Assembly (NCBI GenBank): GCA_031279515.1
Contig: JAITII010000079.1
Coordinates: forward strand, 1-53,316
Direction: 5' to 3'
DNA from: Deltaproteobacteria bacterium
GTDB lineage: Bacteria; Desulfobacterota; Desulfarculia; Adiutricales; Adiutricaceae
Length of the DNA stretch: 53,316 bases
The notes under the pieces are model-generated. The model ran no database searches. It saw only the letters and a list, made by a program, of their open reading frames with translations, and had not been told where the DNA came from. Positions 42,934 through 51,498 of the stretch are shown piece by piece (the stretch's first letter is position 1; each line of letters begins with the position of its first letter). The position numbers and the translations under genes are program-made.

Positions 42934-43848
42934 ATGCTGAAAGACTTTTTCCAGAGCTCAAGCGGGATGAGGTTTAAAAGTAGAACTTTTACCACGGCCC
43001 TAATAGCGCCTGGACTCTTTTGTCTCATAGTCTTTCTGGCCGTACCCTGCCTTAGCCTTATCTTTCTGTCCTTGGCCAGTAAAGGGACCTATGGGAACAT
43101 AGAATGGACTATTTCCCTGGAAAACTATAAAAGGCTTTTGGGCTACAACCTCTTTGGTTGGAGACCGGACTTCTTTTTTATCTTACTTAGAAGCCTAAGG
43201 GAAGCCTTTGTAACTACCGTAGTCTGCATCATACTTTCCTACCCCCTTAGCTTCTATATTGCCTCTCGCAAGACGCCTCTTTCACGTTTTGTCTGGTTGG
43301 TGCTTTTGACAGTTCCTTTCTGCACTAACCTAGTCATCAGGACCTATGCCTGGCAACTCCTTTTAGATCCCCAATCTCCCATAACGCAGGTAGCGGCCTT
43401 TTTCGGGATGGTACCAAAGGGCAGCCCCATGTATCCAGGGGCCTTTGCTGTGTATCTGGGTATGATTACTACCTTCTTACCCTTCATGGCACTGCCTTTG
43501 TATTCCAGCATAGAGCGTTTGAACTGGCAACTCCCTCAGGCAGCCAAAGACCTCTACGCCAGTCCCTATCTTATCTTTAAGCAAGCCATCCTACCCCAGA
43601 CCATCCATGGACTCTACGCAGGGATAATTATTACCTTTGTGCCTGCCATGGCTATGTTCGTTGTAACGGACATTCTAGGTGGGGCTAAGTACATGCTTAT
43701 AGGCAATCTCATTCAGCAACAGTTTAGCCAGGCAAGGGACTGGCCCTTTGGGGCCACCTTGTCACTGGCCCTCATGTGCCTTACCCTCTTGTCTTTTGCC
43801 CTTTTTAGGACCTCTAGGATCTCAAGGGAAGGAGGGAGCATCTACTAA
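42934..43848 (+). CDS. potB: Polyamine-type ABC transporter permease PotB
   Basis: Inner-membrane permease of 304 residues with six membrane segments: ALIAPGLFCLIVFLAVPCLSL at the N-terminus, AFVTTVVCIILSYPLSFYIA, LVLLTVPFCTNLVIRTYAW, VYLGMITTFLPFMALPLYSS, GIIITFVPAMAMFVVTDIL and a last one near 285. The EAA loop (LPQAAKDLYASPYLIFKQAILPQT, about 210-235) contacts the ATPase. AAGGGGGG precedes the ATG at a short distance. Its stop overlaps the start of potC by one base (TAATG), which implies translational coupling. The order potA-potB-potC is classical. Confidence 0.94.
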   Translation: MLKDFFQSSSGMRFKSRTFTTALIAPGLFCLIVFLAVPCLSLIFLSLASKGTYGNIEWTISLENYKRLLGYNLFGWRPDFFFILLRSLREAFVTTVVCIILSYPLSFYIASRKTPLSRFVWLVLLTVPFCTNLVIRTYAWQLLLDPQSPITQVAAFFGMVPKGSPMYPGAFAVYLGMITTFLPFMALPLYSSIERLNWQLPQAAKDLYASPYLIFKQAILPQTIHGLYAGIIITFVPAMAMFVVTDILGGAKYMLIGNLIQQQFSQARDWPFGATLSLALMCLTLLSFALFRTSRISREGGSIY

Positions 43849-44729
43849 TGCAGAAGCGTCGCATAAATTACAATGTAATTATTGCCATCATCTCCTACTT
43901 TTGCTTGGTCATCCTATACATACCTTGCGTAGCTGTCATGGTGACCTCTTTTAATGACACACGTTTTGGACTTTCCTGGCGCGGCTTTACCTTCCGTTGG
44001 TACAGCCAACTTTTTGAAAACGAGTACATCTTAGAGGCAGCCTTAAATAGCCTTATAGTAGCTACTACTTCAACTATTGTGGCAACGATCCTAGGAACGG
44101 CCTTGGCTCTAGGTCTCTATCGCGCGAACTTTCCTAATTTTTTCGGGAGGATAATACGACTTTCAATCAATCTGCCTATAGTGGTGCCAGACATAATAAT
44201 GGCAGTGGCGCTATCAGTTGCCTTTGGTTTTTTTAGGGCCTTTGCCCCTATCTTTGAAATGGGGATGTTTACTTTAGTACTGTCCCACGTGACCTTTCAG
44301 ATTTCCTTTGTGACTCTCACTGTTAGATCAAGACTTGCCACCTTAGATAAAGACTTGGACGTGGCTGCTAAGGATCTAAATGCCTACTTTTTCTATAGCT
44401 TCAGGCGCATAACCTTGCCTCTTTTGACACCTTCCATCATAGCGGGAGCTATGTTGGCTTTTACCCTCTCCTTGGATGATTTCATCATCAGCTTTTTCAT
44501 CCACGGCCCTGAGTCCGTTACTCTTCCTATCTATATCTTTGCCTCTTTAAAGCGCGGCATAACCCCAGAGATCCATGCCCTTTCCACCGTCATACTGGCA
44601 GCTACTATAGTACTTATCATAGTGGCAGAAAGGTTAGCTACGGTCTTAATAAAAAGGAGCAAAAAAGAAGTGAAAGATGCCCTAGATGATATTGGCGAGA
44701 AGGTGGGGGACCTGGGGCTGCCAGGGTAA
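43848..44729 (+). CDS. potC: Polyamine-type ABC transporter permease PotC
   Basis: Second permease of 293 residues with six membrane segments. Landmarks: VIIAIISYFCLVILYIPCVAVMVTSF, SFNDTRFGLSWRGFTFRWYSQLF (typical of PotC N-terminal loop), STIVATILGTALALGLYR, NLPIVVPDIIMAVALSVAFGF, the EAA loop LDVAAKDLNAYFFYSFRRITLPLLTPSIIAGAML and FTLSLDDFIISFF. It overlaps potB by one base. The last 25 residues are charged (KKEVKDALDDIGEKVGD), cytoplasmic. A potD-like binding protein would complete the importer but is not in this window; downstream is the divergently oriented UroD-like gene. Confidence 0.94.
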   Translation: MQKRRINYNVIIAIISYFCLVILYIPCVAVMVTSFNDTRFGLSWRGFTFRWYSQLFENEYILEAALNSLIVATTSTIVATILGTALALGLYRANFPNFFGRIIRLSINLPIVVPDIIMAVALSVAFGFFRAFAPIFEMGMFTLVLSHVTFQISFVTLTVRSRLATLDKDLDVAAKDLNAYFFYSFRRITLPLLTPSIIAGAMLAFTLSLDDFIISFFIHGPESVTLPIYIFASLKRGITPEIHALSTVILAATIVLIIVAERLATVLIKRSKKEVKDALDDIGEKVGDLGLPG

Positions 44730-44812
44730 GGTGAACTTAAATAGGCAAAAAGATATTTATAAGCTTTAGCTTATGAGATTAATTTAGCTCTTAAGGCATT
44801 TGAAATAGCTAC

Positions 44813-45814
44813 TTAGTTAATCCATCCCCTTTGAACGCAGCGTTCGCGCACCCAATTAAGCCTTTCCAAACCAGTATCGGAAGGTACTGTGCAGTCAGCG
44901 CCCACAATTATGCCTTCTAAGTTTCCTGCCTCATCCAAGATCTTATCTGTAAAGCTTTCAATTTCTTTGCGGTTGCCTATATGTAATACCGAATCTTTTG
45001 TGTTGGGAAAACCGCCAATAAAGGCCTTTTTCCCAAAGATCTCCCGCATTTCATGAAAGCTATTTCCTTCCACGTTTTTGGCCCAGCTTATAGCCTGTGC
45101 CTCGTAGTTTGCAAAGTCTGCAAGGCGGTTTCTTACGCCCCCGTAACCGCAGATATGCAGGATATTTTTACCTCCAGCCTTATTTGCTGCTGTCAAGATC
45201 ATAAGTTCGGCCGGGGCTATAAAATTTTGGTAGAAGTCTTTGTCAAAATCTTCTAGAGAAGGGTTCTGGACGCTTAAATAGATCCCGTCTATTTGCGCTT
45301 CTATGACCTTTTCCGCTAGTACCATTTGGGCCTTAGCCATTCTTGTAAGGGCGCGTGCCACCCTTTGGGGGTCCTCTTTGAGAAAGGAATTGAGCTTATT
45401 TTTCCCCAGCATAAACTTTAAAGTGGTGGAGGGGGAAAAGATATTATAAAAATAGGGTAGATCTGGGAAAAGTTCCTTAATCTTCTTTACGAGGGCCACT
45501 TGCAAGCTTATCCAGGGGTGCTCGCTATCTATAGTAATTATTGCCTCAAGCTTATTTAATTCTAAGATGGGCTCTAAGGTTGGGTAGAAAAAATAGCCAT
45601 CGGACATGATTTTCACCATATCCGGCTTAAAGTCGCGAATGAACGCGCTGTGGGCATTCACGCTTCTTTCCAAGAAGCTGCCATCTTTTAGGCCGTCTCC
45701 AGTCTCAGCGTCTGGTAAGAAATGGTACCAGAAACCCACCGGGGCCCTTTGGGTCTTTTGGAGGGCAAAGGTGCTTTCGATATGCTCTTTGGGGCCTAAT
45801 GGCTCGTTTTTCAT
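44813..45814 (-). CDS. UroD-fold protein, corrinoid-methyltransferase type
   Basis: A 333-residue TIM-barrel protein of the uroporphyrinogen decarboxylase superfamily. Uroporphyrinogen-specific residues are not obvious; instead HICG at 220-223 and Cys308 in VGADCTVPSDTGLERLNWVRE resemble the His-x-Cys...Cys zinc ligands of MtaA/MtbA/MtgA-type methylcobamide:thiol or methylcorrinoid methyltransferases. KIMSDGYFFYPTLEP, DGIYLSVQNP and FIGGFPNTKDSVLHIGN fit the fold. Unlike true MtaA sets, no corrinoid protein gene or substrate methyltransferase lies beside it. It converges on potC. It could act in methyl transfer from a corrinoid protein, or in an unknown demethylation. Substrate unknown. Confidence 0.8.
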   Translation of the reverse strand: MKNEPLGPKEHIESTFALQKTQRAPVGFWYHFLPDAETGDGLKDGSFLERSVNAHSAFIRDFKPDMVKIMSDGYFFYPTLEPILELNKLEAIITIDSEHPWISLQVALVKKIKELFPDLPYFYNIFSPSTTLKFMLGKNKLNSFLKEDPQRVARALTRMAKAQMVLAEKVIEAQIDGIYLSVQNPSLEDFDKDFYQNFIAPAELMILTAANKAGGKNILHICGYGGVRNRLADFANYEAQAISWAKNVEGNSFHEMREIFGKKAFIGGFPNTKDSVLHIGNRKEIESFTDKILDEAGNLEGIIVGADCTVPSDTGLERLNWVRERCVQRGWIN

Positions 45815-46163
45815 TGGATCACCTTAAATGATAAGCTTGAAGCATAATACATAAGTATATAATATTTTTAAGCCATATTACACCACCATCTACATACTAA
45901 AAGAAAAATTTTGCCTTTATTAATTTTTTACCAGGGTTTTTGCTAGTTTTGCCAATCATTGGCTAAATTTGGGCATATACCTTTTTTAAAGTTTTTGGCA
46001 TTGAAAAGCACTTCATTTAAAGGGACAGGGGGCTTCATTAGTTTTTTGGCTAACTATAAAGATGGTTTATGGATTATTTTAAAGGTAATTAAGTACGGCG
46101 CTATTTGAAAATATTAATCATTTCTCTTAAGACCCAAACAAAATAAGAAAGATAAAGGCAAAA
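45815..46163. other. AT-rich spacer between UroD-like and feoB genes
   Basis: About 350 bases, AT-rich. It includes the promoter for the UroD-like gene. No other feature is recognised apart from the feoB terminator at its right end. Confidence 0.5.
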
Positions 46164-46193
46164 AAAACCCCCGACTTTAAAGTCGGGGGTTTT
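46164..46193 (-). terminator. Strong terminator after feoB
   Basis: AAAACCCCCGACTTT and its exact reverse complement AAAGTCGGGGGTTTT form a 15-bp palindrome, giving a stem of about 13 bp and ending in TTTT on the minus strand. It lies seven bases after the feoB stop. Confidence 0.88.
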
Positions 46194-46200
46194 AGGCGCT

Positions 46201-48375
46201 TTATGCGCTAAGGACCTGGTTGGCGATGGTGGCTACCACCAAGGCCAAGGTCAAGTTGAAAAAGAGACTGAAAAAGAGCCATCGCCACTTTCCGCTCTCC
46301 TGCTTGATGACCACCAAGGTCACAAAACAGGGGGAATAGAGGAGGGTAAATAAGAGTAGAGCCATGGAGTTGGCCATAGTCCAGCTGGGATCTGCCTCTA
46401 TGCGCTGCTGCAAGGATGACGAGTCATCGGGATCCACTGCGCCTAATGAATAAGCGGTACCTAAGGTGGAGATGACAACCTCCTTGGCGGCCACCCCGCC
46501 TATTAAGGCGATGTTGGTCTGCCAGTTAAAGCCGGCTCCCTTGGTCAGGGGCTCTATAAAGGTGCCCAAGCGACCTGCGTAGGACATCCTCAAAGCCTGA
46601 GAGGATTCTGAATTTTCCAAGTTGGTTGAGATGAGATTATGTGCATCCTCTGGAAGACCGGCGGTGTTTTCAGCCATTAAGGCCAGCTGGGAGTCTATGT
46701 TCTGATGATAGCTTTCCGGAAGCCCTGGATAGGTCATAGCGGCCCAGATGAGGATAGAGATTCCTAAGATAACGGTGCCAGCCTTTTTAATGTACTGCCA
46801 AGCGCGTTCCCAGGTGTGGATGAGCACGCCAGACAACAGAGGAAGGCGGTAGGGCGGTAGCTCCATGACAAAGGGAGTAGCCTGTCCCCTTATGAGGGTG
46901 GAACGCAGGAGGCGTGCCACTAGTAAGGCGGCTACCCAACCCAGTAGGGTAAAGCTAAACATTATAAAAGCTTGGTTTTGTTTGAAAAAGATGCTGGTGA
47001 AAAGGAGAAAGACCGGTATCTTAGCTCCGCACATCATAAAGGGCACAGTTAAGATGGTGGCCAAGCGTTCTCTAGGAGAACGCAGGGTCCTTGTGGCCAT
47101 GACCCCCGGCACTGCGCAGCCTCCAGCTATGCCTCCGCTTATGATGAAGGGCATGATGGACGCGCCGTGGAGGCCAAAGATCCTGAAGATCCTATCCATC
47201 ATGTAAGCCACTCTGGCCATGTACCCCGAGTCCTCAAGTATGGATATGAGGAAAAACATGATAATAATTAGGGGTACAAAGCCTAACACAGAGCCCACCC
47301 CTGAGATGACTCCGTCAGTCACCAGGGATCTAAGGGCCGCTGATTGTATAGAATCCCCTGCCAAATCATGGAGCCAATCGAAAAATGTCTGGGTCCATCC
47401 TAGGGGGATATTTCCCACCTCGATGGTTATGTAGTACATGAGGTAGAGGATTCCAATGAGGATTAAAGGGCCTACAAACCTGTGGGTGAGAACTGCATCC
47501 ACCTTGTCAGATGTTGCCGTGCGCTCCAGGACGTCGTCTTTTATTTCCAGGACGCCGTTCCGCAAGAGGGAGCTAATCCAGCCGTAGCGGTAGTCGGCTA
47601 TGACGGCCTCGGGATAAGTGTTTAGGGTATCCTTTAAGTGCTTTGTCACCTTGTCGGTTAAAGCTATAAGCTTATCGCTGGCTTCTTTATTTGCCATTGT
47701 TGCCCGGTGGATGATTTCCTTGTCCCCTTCCAGGAATTTTAAAGCTACCCAGCGGGATGGATACATGTCCGTCAAGAGTTTAGCGTTCTCTACTATAGGG
47801 GTCATATCCAGTAAAGAATTGTCCAAATCCGTTCCGTAGGAGATCTCCAGGGGATTAGTCCTACCATGGGTCTCTTCTGCTAGGGCGAGCGCTGCTCGCA
47901 AAGAGTCATCTAAGCCTTCGCCCTTACGGGCGACTGCTGGAAAGCATTTGAGACCTGTTAATTCCTCCAGGCGCTTAATATTGATATTGAGTCCCTCAGC
48001 TTCAGCCTCATCCATCATATTCAAGGTAAGGACCAGAGGGATGCCCATCTCCATCATCTGTACCGAGAGATAGAGGTTGCGATCCAAGACGCCGGCGTTA
48101 ATAACATCAATCACTGCCCCAGGCCTGTCTTCGGCGAGAACCCTGCGGGCTACCACCTCTTCCATGGAATAGGCAGTAAGGGAGTAGGTACCCGGTAGAT
48201 CTACCAGGGTAACTTCCTTACCATCTATATGGGCAGTTCCTCCTTTCTTTTCAACGGTGATACCAGGATAGTTCCCAACGTGTTGCCTTGCGCCGGTGTA
48301 ACGGTTAAATGCCGTAGTTTTTCCGGAGTTAGGATTACCTGCAATGGCTATCACGCTTACCGTGTCAGAGCTCAA
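46201..48375 (-). CDS. feoB: Ferrous iron transport protein B
   Basis: GTPase-coupled inner-membrane Fe(II) importer. The 724-residue chain has an N-terminal G domain: GNPNSGKTTAFNRYTG (G1), VGNYPGITVEKK (G2), DLPGTYSLT (G3), NMMDEA (G4), followed by a guanine-dissociation-inhibitor-like helical part and about eight to ten membrane segments with GVGSVLGFVPLIIIMFFLISILEDSGYMARVAYMMDRIFR, the GCAVPGVMATRT and MMCGAKIPVF gate motifs, and a second gate with GVAAKEVVISTLGTAY. The start codon is TTG at 48375, preceded by GGGGGTG. feoA ends 105 bases upstream and the FeoB-associated Cys-rich protein gene starts the operon. A Fur box stands upstream. Confidence 0.97.
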   Translation of the reverse strand: MSSDTVSVIAIAGNPNSGKTTAFNRYTGARQHVGNYPGITVEKKGGTAHIDGKEVTLVDLPGTYSLTAYSMEEVVARRVLAEDRPGAVIDVINAGVLDRNLYLSVQMMEMGIPLVLTLNMMDEAEAEGLNINIKRLEELTGLKCFPAVARKGEGLDDSLRAALALAEETHGRTNPLEISYGTDLDNSLLDMTPIVENAKLLTDMYPSRWVALKFLEGDKEIIHRATMANKEASDKLIALTDKVTKHLKDTLNTYPEAVIADYRYGWISSLLRNGVLEIKDDVLERTATSDKVDAVLTHRFVGPLILIGILYLMYYITIEVGNIPLGWTQTFFDWLHDLAGDSIQSAALRSLVTDGVISGVGSVLGFVPLIIIMFFLISILEDSGYMARVAYMMDRIFRIFGLHGASIMPFIISGGIAGGCAVPGVMATRTLRSPRERLATILTVPFMMCGAKIPVFLLFTSIFFKQNQAFIMFSFTLLGWVAALLVARLLRSTLIRGQATPFVMELPPYRLPLLSGVLIHTWERAWQYIKKAGTVILGISILIWAAMTYPGLPESYHQNIDSQLALMAENTAGLPEDAHNLISTNLENSESSQALRMSYAGRLGTFIEPLTKGAGFNWQTNIALIGGVAAKEVVISTLGTAYSLGAVDPDDSSSLQQRIEADPSWTMANSMALLLFTLLYSPCFVTLVVIKQESGKWRWLFFSLFFNLTLALVVATIANQVLSA

Positions 48376-48479
48376 AGTTACACCCCCAGAGCTAACTTAA
48401 TTTATAAGTTTAGTTATTGTCGGGTCCTATGAAGAAAGTAAATATTTTTAAATTGGACCCCAGGTTAGATTATTTAACC

Positions 48480-48785
48480 TTATGCAGTGACTGTAATATA
48501 GTCGGCTTCGTTGTTACGCAGTGTCAGGGTAAAACCCATAAGGCGCATAGCCATTGGATCTTTTAATGGTGCGTGCCCCATGCATTTGACATGGACTCCG
48601 GGAATGAGCCCCATGTCCCTAATGCGTCTTCCCATCTCACCTTCAGCTGAGATGGAATTTATGATGGCACTTTGGCCCCTCTTGAGCTTGCGTAAAGAGA
48701 TAACCTTTGGCTTGGCCTTTGGTGAAGGCTCTGCAACACTATTCTTTTCCAAAGAAGCTTCTTTGGGTTCATTTATCTCGGTCAT
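48480..48785 (-). CDS. feoA: Ferrous iron transport protein A
   Basis: Small SH3-like cytosolic protein, 101 residues, that supports FeoB. VISLRKLKRGQSAIINSISAEGEMGRRIRDMGLIPGVHVKCMGHAPLKDPMAMRLMGFTLTLRNNEADYITV covers the whole FeoA domain, with the L-x-x-L-x-x-G-x-x-A opening and the RLRDMGLIPG-like turn. The first 25 residues form a charged leader. AAGGAG eight bases before the ATG is a good ribosome binding site. It is the middle gene of the feo operon. Confidence 0.96.
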   Translation of the reverse strand: MTEINEPKEASLEKNSVAEPSPKAKPKVISLRKLKRGQSAIINSISAEGEMGRRIRDMGLIPGVHVKCMGHAPLKDPMAMRLMGFTLTLRNNEADYITVTA

Positions 48786-48868
48786 ATGTATGGCTCCTTA
48801 ACATGAAATCAAAAAACATGGACTTTTTGCCCAAAAAAGAAAATTTGCTTTATGGGCAGAAATTGTTG

Positions 48869-49030
48869 TCAGGTCCCTTCTTCCTCGTCGGAATTAAGGT
48901 AGAAGTTGCAGTCCTTTTTTTTGCCCTTTTTGCCTCCGCAACCGCAAGAGCAGGATGGGCGGACGAAAACTTTGTAAATAGTGAGGGCCAACGCGGCCAA
49001 GATGATAATTCCAATAATTATCTTATCCAT
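48869..49030 (-). CDS. FeoB-associated Cys-rich membrane protein
   Basis: A 53-residue protein: one membrane helix (IIIGIIILAALALTIYKVF) then PSCSCGCGG, Lys-rich KKGKKKDCNFY and an acidic tail. This is the FeoB-associated Cys-rich membrane protein, found beside feoAB in anaerobes; it may bind or relay iron. The likely start is ATG at 49030, with GGAGGGG just ahead. An in-frame ATG-initiated extension to 49087 has no such support. First gene of the operon after the Fur box. Confidence 0.88.
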   Translation of the reverse strand: MDKIIIGIIILAALALTIYKVFVRPSCSCGCGGKKGKKKDCNFYLNSDEEEGT

Positions 49031-49160
49031 GCTCCCCTCCTTATGCCCTAAGGCTTTTAGCCCACTTTGGGCCAAGCAAATTAACAAAAATTAAGAGAAA
49101 CTTCTAAACTCTAGAGTTTCACTTATTAAATTTATCCAATATTTAAGGATAATTGATATG

Positions 49161-49184
49161 ATACTGATAAATTTATATCAGTAT
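49161..49184. promoter_or_regulatory. Second palindrome next to the Fur box
   Basis: ATACTGATA, six bases, and TATCAGTAT form a perfect nine-bp inverted repeat that ends where the Fur box begins. It resembles GATA-rich Fur/DtxR-type half sites and may be a second site for the same or a different metalloregulator. Confidence 0.55.
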
Positions 49185-49200
49185 TGAGAATGATTCTCAA
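49184..49200 (-). promoter_or_regulatory. Fur box upstream of the feo operon
   Basis: TTGAGAATGATTCTCAA is a perfect palindrome whose inner part TGAGAATGATTCTCA fits the 7-1-7 Fur model (TGATAATnATTATCA) in 13 of 15 positions. It stands about 150 bases upstream of the first feo gene and is expected to repress the operon when iron is plentiful. Confidence 0.82.
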
Positions 49201-49676
49201 CATCAATATAGTTACTTTTTTAAGGCATGTCAAGCCGATTTCCTTGAAAAGCAACATTTAATAAGACTTTGTAAAAAAAGCCATTGTCAATTTATTGATT
49301 TCGTTCCATATATTGTAGCTATTATATATCATTCCACTAAATATATGTGATAAAAAATGTGCTTTACAGCTTAAAATTTCTTTCTTTTTAACCGTTTTGG
49401 GTTAAAATTGTGGGTTAATTTAGCCCTTAGGGCTCTTCCCAGGCGCCTTTTTTTAAAATTAAAGGCACAATTTCATTTTTCTTCTAGATTGGCTAATTGC
49501 TTTGAGCCCCCTTAGCTTAGCTAAGGGAGCCCAAAGAAGCTGGCAAGGCGCTAATTTTGGCGACTATCTATTGCATTTGGCGCTTAGATCCTCTTACTAG
49601 CCCTTGAGAGGGGATAGGAAATGGGTTAAAATGCCCATTTATGGTCTTGACCAAGAGAGGTATTTGGGGACATTAG
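49201..49676. other. Spacer before the dehydrogenase operon
   Basis: About 480 bases. CTTTGAGCCCCCTTAGC (about 49499) can pair with GCTAAGGGAGCCCAAAG (to 49535), with one or two mismatches, upstream of the dehydrogenase gene. It could be a leader hairpin or a terminator. No gene is seen. Confidence 0.45.
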
Positions 49677-50822
49677 ATGGCAAAATACAGCATAGCAGTG
49701 ATTAAAGGCGACGGCATAGGCCCTGAGGTAATAGACGAGGCTTTAAAAGTGCTTGCGCTAGTGGGCCAAATTTATGGCATGGACATCTTTTGTGAGGAGT
49801 TTCCCTTTGGGGCAGGGTACTATCTAGAGCATAAAGAGGTCTTGCCTAAAAGCGCCTTTGACGATTTGGGGGCCCATCAGGCTATTTTATTGGGAGCCAT
49901 AGGGGACCCAAGGGTCCCCATGGGGCCTTTGGAGCAGGAGCTCTTATTGGCCCTGCGTTTTCATTTTGACCAGTACATGAACCTTAGACCTGCTAAAAGC
50001 TGGCCTGGGGTCTCGCAACCTCTTATTCTCCCGGAGGGGAGGGACATAGATATCCTGGTGGTCCGTGAGAACACCGAGGACTTCTATATGAACCTGGGGG
50101 GAAGCTTTGAGGGAACAACTAGTAAAAATTTTCAGCTCTCCCGCAGCTTGTATCAGGGGAAAATAGCTCTAAATATTGAGCTGGACCCCAAGAGAAAAGC
50201 TGCCTATTCCTTGGGGATGCTAAGCTATGAGGGAACTAGGCGTATTAGTTTAAAGGCCTTCCAGTTTGCCATTGGGCGAGGTGAAAGCTTTATCCATGTT
50301 GCCACAAAATCCAATGCCCTACCGCATATCTACGGGTTCTGGGACGAGGTTGTGGCAAAATGCCAGGGGGATTTCCCATCCTTGGATGCCAGGCGCATGA
50401 ATGTGGATAACTTGGCTTATCAGCTGGCAAGAAACCCCCAGAACTTTGGGGTAATCCTGTGCCCCAACCTCTTTGGGGACATAATAAGCGATCTGACAGC
50501 CGGGCTCATCGGGGGCTTAGGCTTGGCCCCCTCTGGGAATATCGGCGAGAGCCTTTCTATGTTTGAGCCTGTCCATGGATCAGCTCCAGATATAAAAGGT
50601 ACTGGCAGGGCTAACCCCTTGGCAGCTATTCTTTCGGTGGCCCTGATGCTAAGCCATTTAGGAGAGCCACTTGCGGCTAAGACTATAGAAATGGCAGTGG
50701 GCAATTATCTTTCCCAAAGCCCCAAGCCCGCATTCCCTAAAGAACTGGGCGGAGATGCCGACACCCGCAAGGTGGGCGAGCTTGTCTTAGCCGAGATAAA
50801 AAAGTTGCCACCTATTGCATAA
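49677..50822 (+). CDS. Isopropylmalate/tartrate-type dehydrogenase
   Basis: A member of the decarboxylating beta-hydroxyacid dehydrogenase family, 381 residues. AVIKGDGIGPEVIDEALKVL is the N-terminal signature; ILLGAIGDPRVPMGPLEQELLLALRFHFDQYMNLRPAK with the GDPRVP word resembles tartrate/D-malate dehydrogenase (TTUC) rather than LeuB, which has GGPKW. Then VVRENTEDFYMNLGG, the substrate Lys in VATKSNALPHIYGFW, and NLFGDIISDLTAGLIGGLGLAPSGNIGE with EPVHGSAPDI. Substrate could be D-malate, tartrate or isopropylmalate; it is not associated with leuACD. It opens a plus-strand cluster with gmhB (56 bases) and trpB2 (53 bases). Confidence 0.86.
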   Translation: MAKYSIAVIKGDGIGPEVIDEALKVLALVGQIYGMDIFCEEFPFGAGYYLEHKEVLPKSAFDDLGAHQAILLGAIGDPRVPMGPLEQELLLALRFHFDQYMNLRPAKSWPGVSQPLILPEGRDIDILVVRENTEDFYMNLGGSFEGTTSKNFQLSRSLYQGKIALNIELDPKRKAAYSLGMLSYEGTRRISLKAFQFAIGRGESFIHVATKSNALPHIYGFWDEVVAKCQGDFPSLDARRMNVDNLAYQLARNPQNFGVILCPNLFGDIISDLTAGLIGGLGLAPSGNIGESLSMFEPVHGSAPDIKGTGRANPLAAILSVALMLSHLGEPLAAKTIEMAVGNYLSQSPKPAFPKELGGDADTRKVGELVLAEIKKLPPIA

Positions 50823-50878
50823 GTACCAAAAAATTAGCTTCCAGCCCTTTTTTAGGCCCCCCAATACCGCTATCTAAT

Positions 50879-51445
50879 ATGTCAAATAGCTCAAATAGCG
50901 CCCCACTTAAACCCGCGGTCTTTTTAGACCGCGATGGCACCTTGAACCAGGATAAGGGTTATACCTATCTCTGGAACGATTGGGCGTGGCTACCTGGCGC
51001 CTTAGAGGCCTTAGAGCTTTTAAGGGGACGGGGATATACACTTGTTGTAGTCACCAACCAGGCCGGGGTAGCTCGCGGGCTCTATACTACCTGCGCGGTA
51101 GAAGACTTGCACGGCCAGGTTCAAAAGGACCTGGAAAAAAGAGGGCTTAGGATAGATGCCTTTTATTATTGCCCGCACCATCCTGACTTTACTGGTCCTT
51201 GTAGCTGCCGCAAGCCTAACCCGGGCATGATAGAGGCCGCAGCAAAGGAGCTGGGCTTGGATCTTTCTCGCTCCCATATGGTGGGAGACAAGCTTTCTGA
51301 TATAATGGCTGGTTTAAATGCCCAGGTGGACACCATCTTGGTTTTGACCGGCTACGGCCGTACTGTAAACCCAATTCCCAAAGGGGTAAGGGTTTGCGAG
51401 GATATCTTGGCTGCAGCCAAGCTAATAGTGCAAAATGACAAATAA
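50879..51445 (+). CDS. gmhB: D-glycero-beta-D-manno-heptose 1,7-bisphosphate 7-phosphatase
   Basis: HAD-family phosphatase of 188 residues in the ADP-heptose branch that supplies LPS core heptose. FLDRDGTLNQDKGYTY is the nucleophile motif (first Asp about residue 17), VVVTNQAGVARGLYT the second motif, YYCPHHPDFTGPCSCRKPNPGM the zinc-binding CxH...CxC insert typical of GmhB, and HMVGDKLSDIMAGLNA the C-terminal Asp motif. The Zn ligands Cys-x-His...Cys-x-Cys are visible. Presence suggests a lipopolysaccharide outer membrane. Weak ribosome binding site, possibly translationally coupled to the upstream gene. Confidence 0.92.
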   Translation: MSNSSNSAPLKPAVFLDRDGTLNQDKGYTYLWNDWAWLPGALEALELLRGRGYTLVVVTNQAGVARGLYTTCAVEDLHGQVQKDLEKRGLRIDAFYYCPHHPDFTGPCSCRKPNPGMIEAAAKELGLDLSRSHMVGDKLSDIMAGLNAQVDTILVLTGYGRTVNPIPKGVRVCEDILAAAKLIVQNDK

Positions 51446-51498
51446 GTCAGCTTTTTCTCATCACCATAACAGCCTAAAGCAAAAAATGGATTAGCTAA

